Assembly: GCA_905236295.1 (NCBI GenBank)
Contig: CAJOQF010000058.1
Coordinates: 1-8,080 of the forward strand
Source of the DNA: an uncultured Eubacterium sp.
Lineage (GTDB): Bacteria > Bacillota > Clostridia > Lachnospirales > Lachnospiraceae
DNA length: 8,080 nucleotides
Reading direction: 5' to 3'
Below, in pieces: positions 5,956 to 8,080 of the stretch. The translations under genes and the position numbers were made by a program. Below the pieces are notes generated by a model that ran no database searches, was not told the origin of the DNA, and saw only the letters and a list, made by a program, of their open reading frames with translations. Each line of letters opens with the position of its first letter. Within the stretch, counting starts at the first letter, position 1.

Positions 5956-7377
5956 ATTGTTGTTTGAATTGTTTTTGTTTCCCAATATATCTACAAGTGA
6001 AGACAGGGTTGAGAGTGTCGACCCGACAGACGAAGTCGAACTGCCCGAGAGCGCACTTATAGAACCCGCAAGAGATGTGAGCGGTTCATAGCTTGAACTT
6101 GATGATGAGGTCGATGAGGAAGCTGTCGAATGTGAGCTTCCCGCCAGCGAGCCGGCAAGGCTTCCGGCCTTACTTCCGGCCTCAATGTTTGTTGTTATAT
6201 CGTCGGTGTCACTGGTCTTCTTGCCGTTGCCACCGCTGTTCTCACTCGAGCTGCTCGAGCCGTCCGAACTCGAATTCTCCGAAGATGAACTTCCCGAGTC
6301 AGATAAACCGGCCGTCATAGTCTTGAGCTTTTCCATATCAACCTCTATGGTTGCCTCCTCGGAGCTTACCATAAGGCGGACGTTTATATCATCATATCCC
6401 TTTGCCTTTACGGTCATATCATAAACGCCGTATTGAACCTCATTGACCTTTCCGTCCTTTGTCTTTTGCTTTTCCCCGTTTAAATATACTTTCGCTCCCT
6501 TGGTCTTTATATCAAAGACCAGCTCGCAGTATTTCGGTCCCTCGCCTTTGAGTTCGTTTAGATCCACATCGAGGATCTCATTCTTTTTGACTTTGATCTC
6601 CTCGCTGTCACCGTATCCGGCTTCATTTGTGACCGCAAGAGTATACTGTCCCTCGGGCACTTCTATCATCATATCCTCTGTAATCTCAGATGATATGCGT
6701 TTTCCGATGGTGATCCATCCCCCTATAAAATCCTCCGCATTTACAAGATGAACCGTTCCGTGTCCGGTATCGACTATGATCGAGATAATCTCCTTGTCAT
6801 TTCCTATCACTGTCAGATTATCATTTTCGGAAAGCGAGTTGATATGCACTTCAGCTCCGTCAGAGAACACCTTCGTATCCGCCGTGAGCATGTAGATCTC
6901 GCCGTCAATGTAAAATGCACCTGCATCAGCCTCAGTCTTGAAATCCGTAATGTCGTCGAGAGTCCAGACATCCCCCGATATCTTGACCGTCTGGAGCTTT
7001 GCACTGTCATCCTCGCTGCTCTCCTCGATCTCCGCTGACACAACAAGTCCCGGAAGCAGGGAATCATCCGTGGTCGTCACGTCATTTTTATCGAACACCT
7101 CAGTGTACAGACCGTAGTTGTAGTCCCTGAGCAGTCCGGTCGAGAGATCCTCGAGTCTGATCTTGCCCTCAGCCTCATCTACAGCAAGCACCCGATAATT
7201 ACCGCTTAGATTTGGTTGTGTGTCACCCGTTTCATCGGACGACTCATCATAGTATTCATTTCCGCCGACATGTGATCCCTTTACCAGACCGTCGCTTGTA
7301 TCATCTGATTTCTTACCACATGCGGCAGTACCGAGAACCAGCACTGCCGCAAGGCTTAATATTATTATTCTTTTCAT
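5938..7377 (-). CDS. Lipoprotein with PEGA-like domains and a serine-rich C-terminal tail
   Basis: Predicted surface lipoprotein of unknown function, 479 residues. The N-terminus is a lipoprotein signal peptide: MKR, a hydrophobic core, and the lipobox GTAAC with lipidated C20. A short acidic linker (about 24-56) follows. Residues about 60-205 look like two beta-rich units (YRVLAVDEAEGKIRL and GAFYIDGEIYML begin the two halves). Residues about 207-273 and 284-348 look like two tandem PEGA-type modules; the second has the typical GAKVYLNGE and GVYDMTVKAKGY. From about 357 to the end the chain is dominated by Ser, Gly, Thr and Asn with GSLA repeats, probably disordered. PEGA domains occur in surface proteins and are often thought to bind cell-wall or other extracytoplasmic ligands; that role here is inference. 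The ATG overlaps the upstream tRNA nucleotidyltransferase stop (ATGA), and with only a distant AAAGGA (14 bases) translation may be coupled. A terminator overlaps the 3' end. Confidence 0.85.
   Translation of the reverse strand: MKRIIILSLAAVLVLGTAACGKKSDDTSDGLVKGSHVGGNEYYDESSDETGDTQPNLSGNYRVLAVDEAEGKIRLEDLSTGLLRDYNYGLYTEVFDKNDVTTTDDSLLPGLVVSAEIEESSEDDSAKLQTVKISGDVWTLDDITDFKTEADAGAFYIDGEIYMLTADTKVFSDGAEVHINSLSENDNLTVIGNDKEIISIIVDTGHGTVHLVNAEDFIGGWITIGKRISSEITEDMMIEVPEGQYTLAVTNEAGYGDSEEIKVKKNEILDVDLNELKGEGPKYCELVFDIKTKGAKVYLNGEKQKTKDGKVNEVQYGVYDMTVKAKGYDDINVRLMVSSEEATIEVDMEKLKTMTAGLSDSGSSSSENSSSDGSSSSSENSGGNGKKTSDTDDITTNIEAGSKAGSLAGSLAGSSHSTASSSTSSSSSSYEPLTSLAGSISALSGSSTSSVGSTLSTLSSLVDILGNKNNSNNNSSESD
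6136..6181 (-). repeat. Degenerate 12-base tandem repeat encoding GSLA units
   Basis: Within the serine-rich tail of the lipoprotein, about four degenerate 12-base units of the type GCCGGAAGCCTT encode the run AGSKAGSLAGSLAGS (about residues 400-414). The copies differ at third positions, which suggests an old repeat retained for protein composition and not a freshly slipping tract. Confidence 0.55.
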
Positions 7378-8080
7378 CTTCTGCTCAAATATTCCTTTGC
7401 AAGGATCTTCAACATATCGTTCCGGTTAAGCATTGGATTCTCCTGTGTGCAGCCGAGCAAAAAGCTCAACCCCTCTCCAATCGCCTTCCCTGAAAATCCC
7501 AGTTCCATAAGTTCGTTCCCGTCAATATCAAGATCCTTTATAACCAGCGGATCTTTCGCCTCTATGATCCTGTTGTAGAGTTCTTCAAGTTCATCTACAT
7601 ATTCAAGCTTCTGTTCTTCCTGGATGCCGCCCTGAGCGCTGATATCCGCGCGCTTCACCTTGAACATATCCGGAAAGTACTCGGGTCCTATGCTGCCTAT
7701 CACATAGCGAAGATTGACTCCCTTAACATACGGCTTGTAATCATGATACTTTACGAACTGACAAACCTTGCGTATCGTATCGTTGTCAAACTTGAGGCGC
7801 CTTAATATGCCTCTTGTTCTGTGACTTCCGGCATACGGGTGTCCTGCAAAATGATCTATGCCCCTTGAATCCGTAGTCCTGCACTCAGGCTTGGAAACAT
7901 CATGAAAGAGCATAACAATTCTGAGTATTCTGTCGTTTTCGATGTTTTGCATGCTGCGAAGGGTGTGCTCACCGACAGTATATATATGGTGCGGGTTGTT
8001 TTGCTTCGTCTCCATCATCACATCAAACTCCGGCAGGACATATTTTGTGATACCCGTCTCATACATGAGTCTGAACTTCT
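7374..8080 (-). CDS. cca: CCA-adding-type tRNA nucleotidyltransferase, C-terminal part with HD domain (cut by window edge)
   Basis: Enzyme that builds or repairs the 3' CCA end of tRNAs. Only the C-terminal 235 or so residues are inside the window; the frame stays open to the right edge, so the Met at 8066 is internal. The visible part begins in the neck/body region (KFRLMYETGITKYVLPEFD) and then carries an HD domain with NPHHIYTVGEHTL, FHDVSKPE, HFAGHPYAGS and FVKYHD, in the order seen in the Clostridia/Bacillus CCA enzymes with an HD domain. The nucleotidyltransferase head with its GxDxD-type motif lies off the window, so the name rests on the tail and on LRRLKF-type sequence. The common HDIGKP appears here as HDVSKP. 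The stop overlaps the lipoprotein ATG (ATGA). CCA addition, poly(A) polymerase or A-adding versus CC-adding cannot be separated from this part. Confidence 0.85.
   Translation of the reverse strand, partial: KFRLMYETGITKYVLPEFDVMMETKQNNPHHIYTVGEHTLRSMQNIENDRILRIVMLFHDVSKPECRTTDSRGIDHFAGHPYAGSHRTRGILRRLKFDNDTIRKVCQFVKYHDYKPYVKGVNLRYVIGSIGPEYFPDMFKVKRADISAQGGIQEEQKLEYVDELEELYNRIIEAKDPLVIKDLDIDGNELMELGFSGKAIGEGLSFLLGCTQENPMLNRNDMLKILAKEYLSRR

Noticed and set aside
6100..6330. Serine-rich low-complexity stretch as a sign of frameshift or foreign DNA
   Set aside because: The frame stays open, serine codons are mixed, and the region ends in a proper stop inside a terminator, so it is a genuine low-complexity protein tail.
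6093..7038. Several open plus-strand frames opposite the lipoprotein gene (6093-6320, 6185-6424, 6443-6751, 6748-7038)
   Set aside because: They overlap one another and the lipoprotein frame, which has a signal peptide, domain structure and a terminator. They look like antisense shadows of serine- and acid-rich coding DNA.

Overview
The window reads as chromosomal housekeeping DNA from a low-to-moderate GC, Gram-positive anaerobe of the Clostridia, most likely the family Lachnospiraceae. This is inferred from the gene set, the strong AGGAGG-type ribosome binding sites, the AT-rich intergenic DNA and the kinds of product. I cannot name a genus from sequence alone.

Layout. Positions 1-3095 are a minus-strand cluster transcribed from right to left: divIC/ftsB-type cell-division gene (2796-3095), tilS (1330-2751), hpt (807-1337) and the N-terminal part of ftsH (1-804, running off the left edge). 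tilS, hpt and ftsH are overlapping or nearly touching. Positions 3096-3498 are a 400-base, AT-rich divergent intergenic region with a clear promoter for the plus-strand gene hup and a plausible one, decorated with palindromes, for the minus-strand cluster. hup (3499-3774) and rqcP (3858-4097) follow on the plus strand and are separated by a strong intrinsic terminator. A second hairpin overlaps the end of rqcP and lies where rqcP meets the convergent minus-strand phosphoglucomutase gene (4134-5864). Upstream of that, also on the minus strand, are a lipoprotein with PEGA-like domains (5938-7377) and the C-terminal part of a CCA-adding-type tRNA nucleotidyltransferase with an HD domain (7374-8080, running off the right edge). 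These last two share an ATGA overlap.

How the genes relate. hup, rqcP, divIC, tilS, hpt and ftsH all belong to one syntenic block that in Bacillus and many Clostridia also carries the sporulation genes yabP, yabQ and spoIIE. Here the block is split into two divergent pieces and those three genes are not at their usual places. This is the most informative feature of the window and suggests a lineage that has lost, or relocated, sporulation genes. The functions represented are cell division, tRNA decoding (lysidine at AUA codons), purine salvage, membrane protein quality control, nucleoid structure, ribosome rescue, glucose-1-phosphate supply and tRNA 3'-end maturation.

I found no CRISPR array, insertion sequence, phage gene, defence system or RNA gene, and nothing that I would call a new biological system. 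The less ordinary items are the uncharacterised PEGA lipoprotein with its long serine-rich tail, several perfect palindromes in promoter regions, and terminator stems that overlap coding ends.
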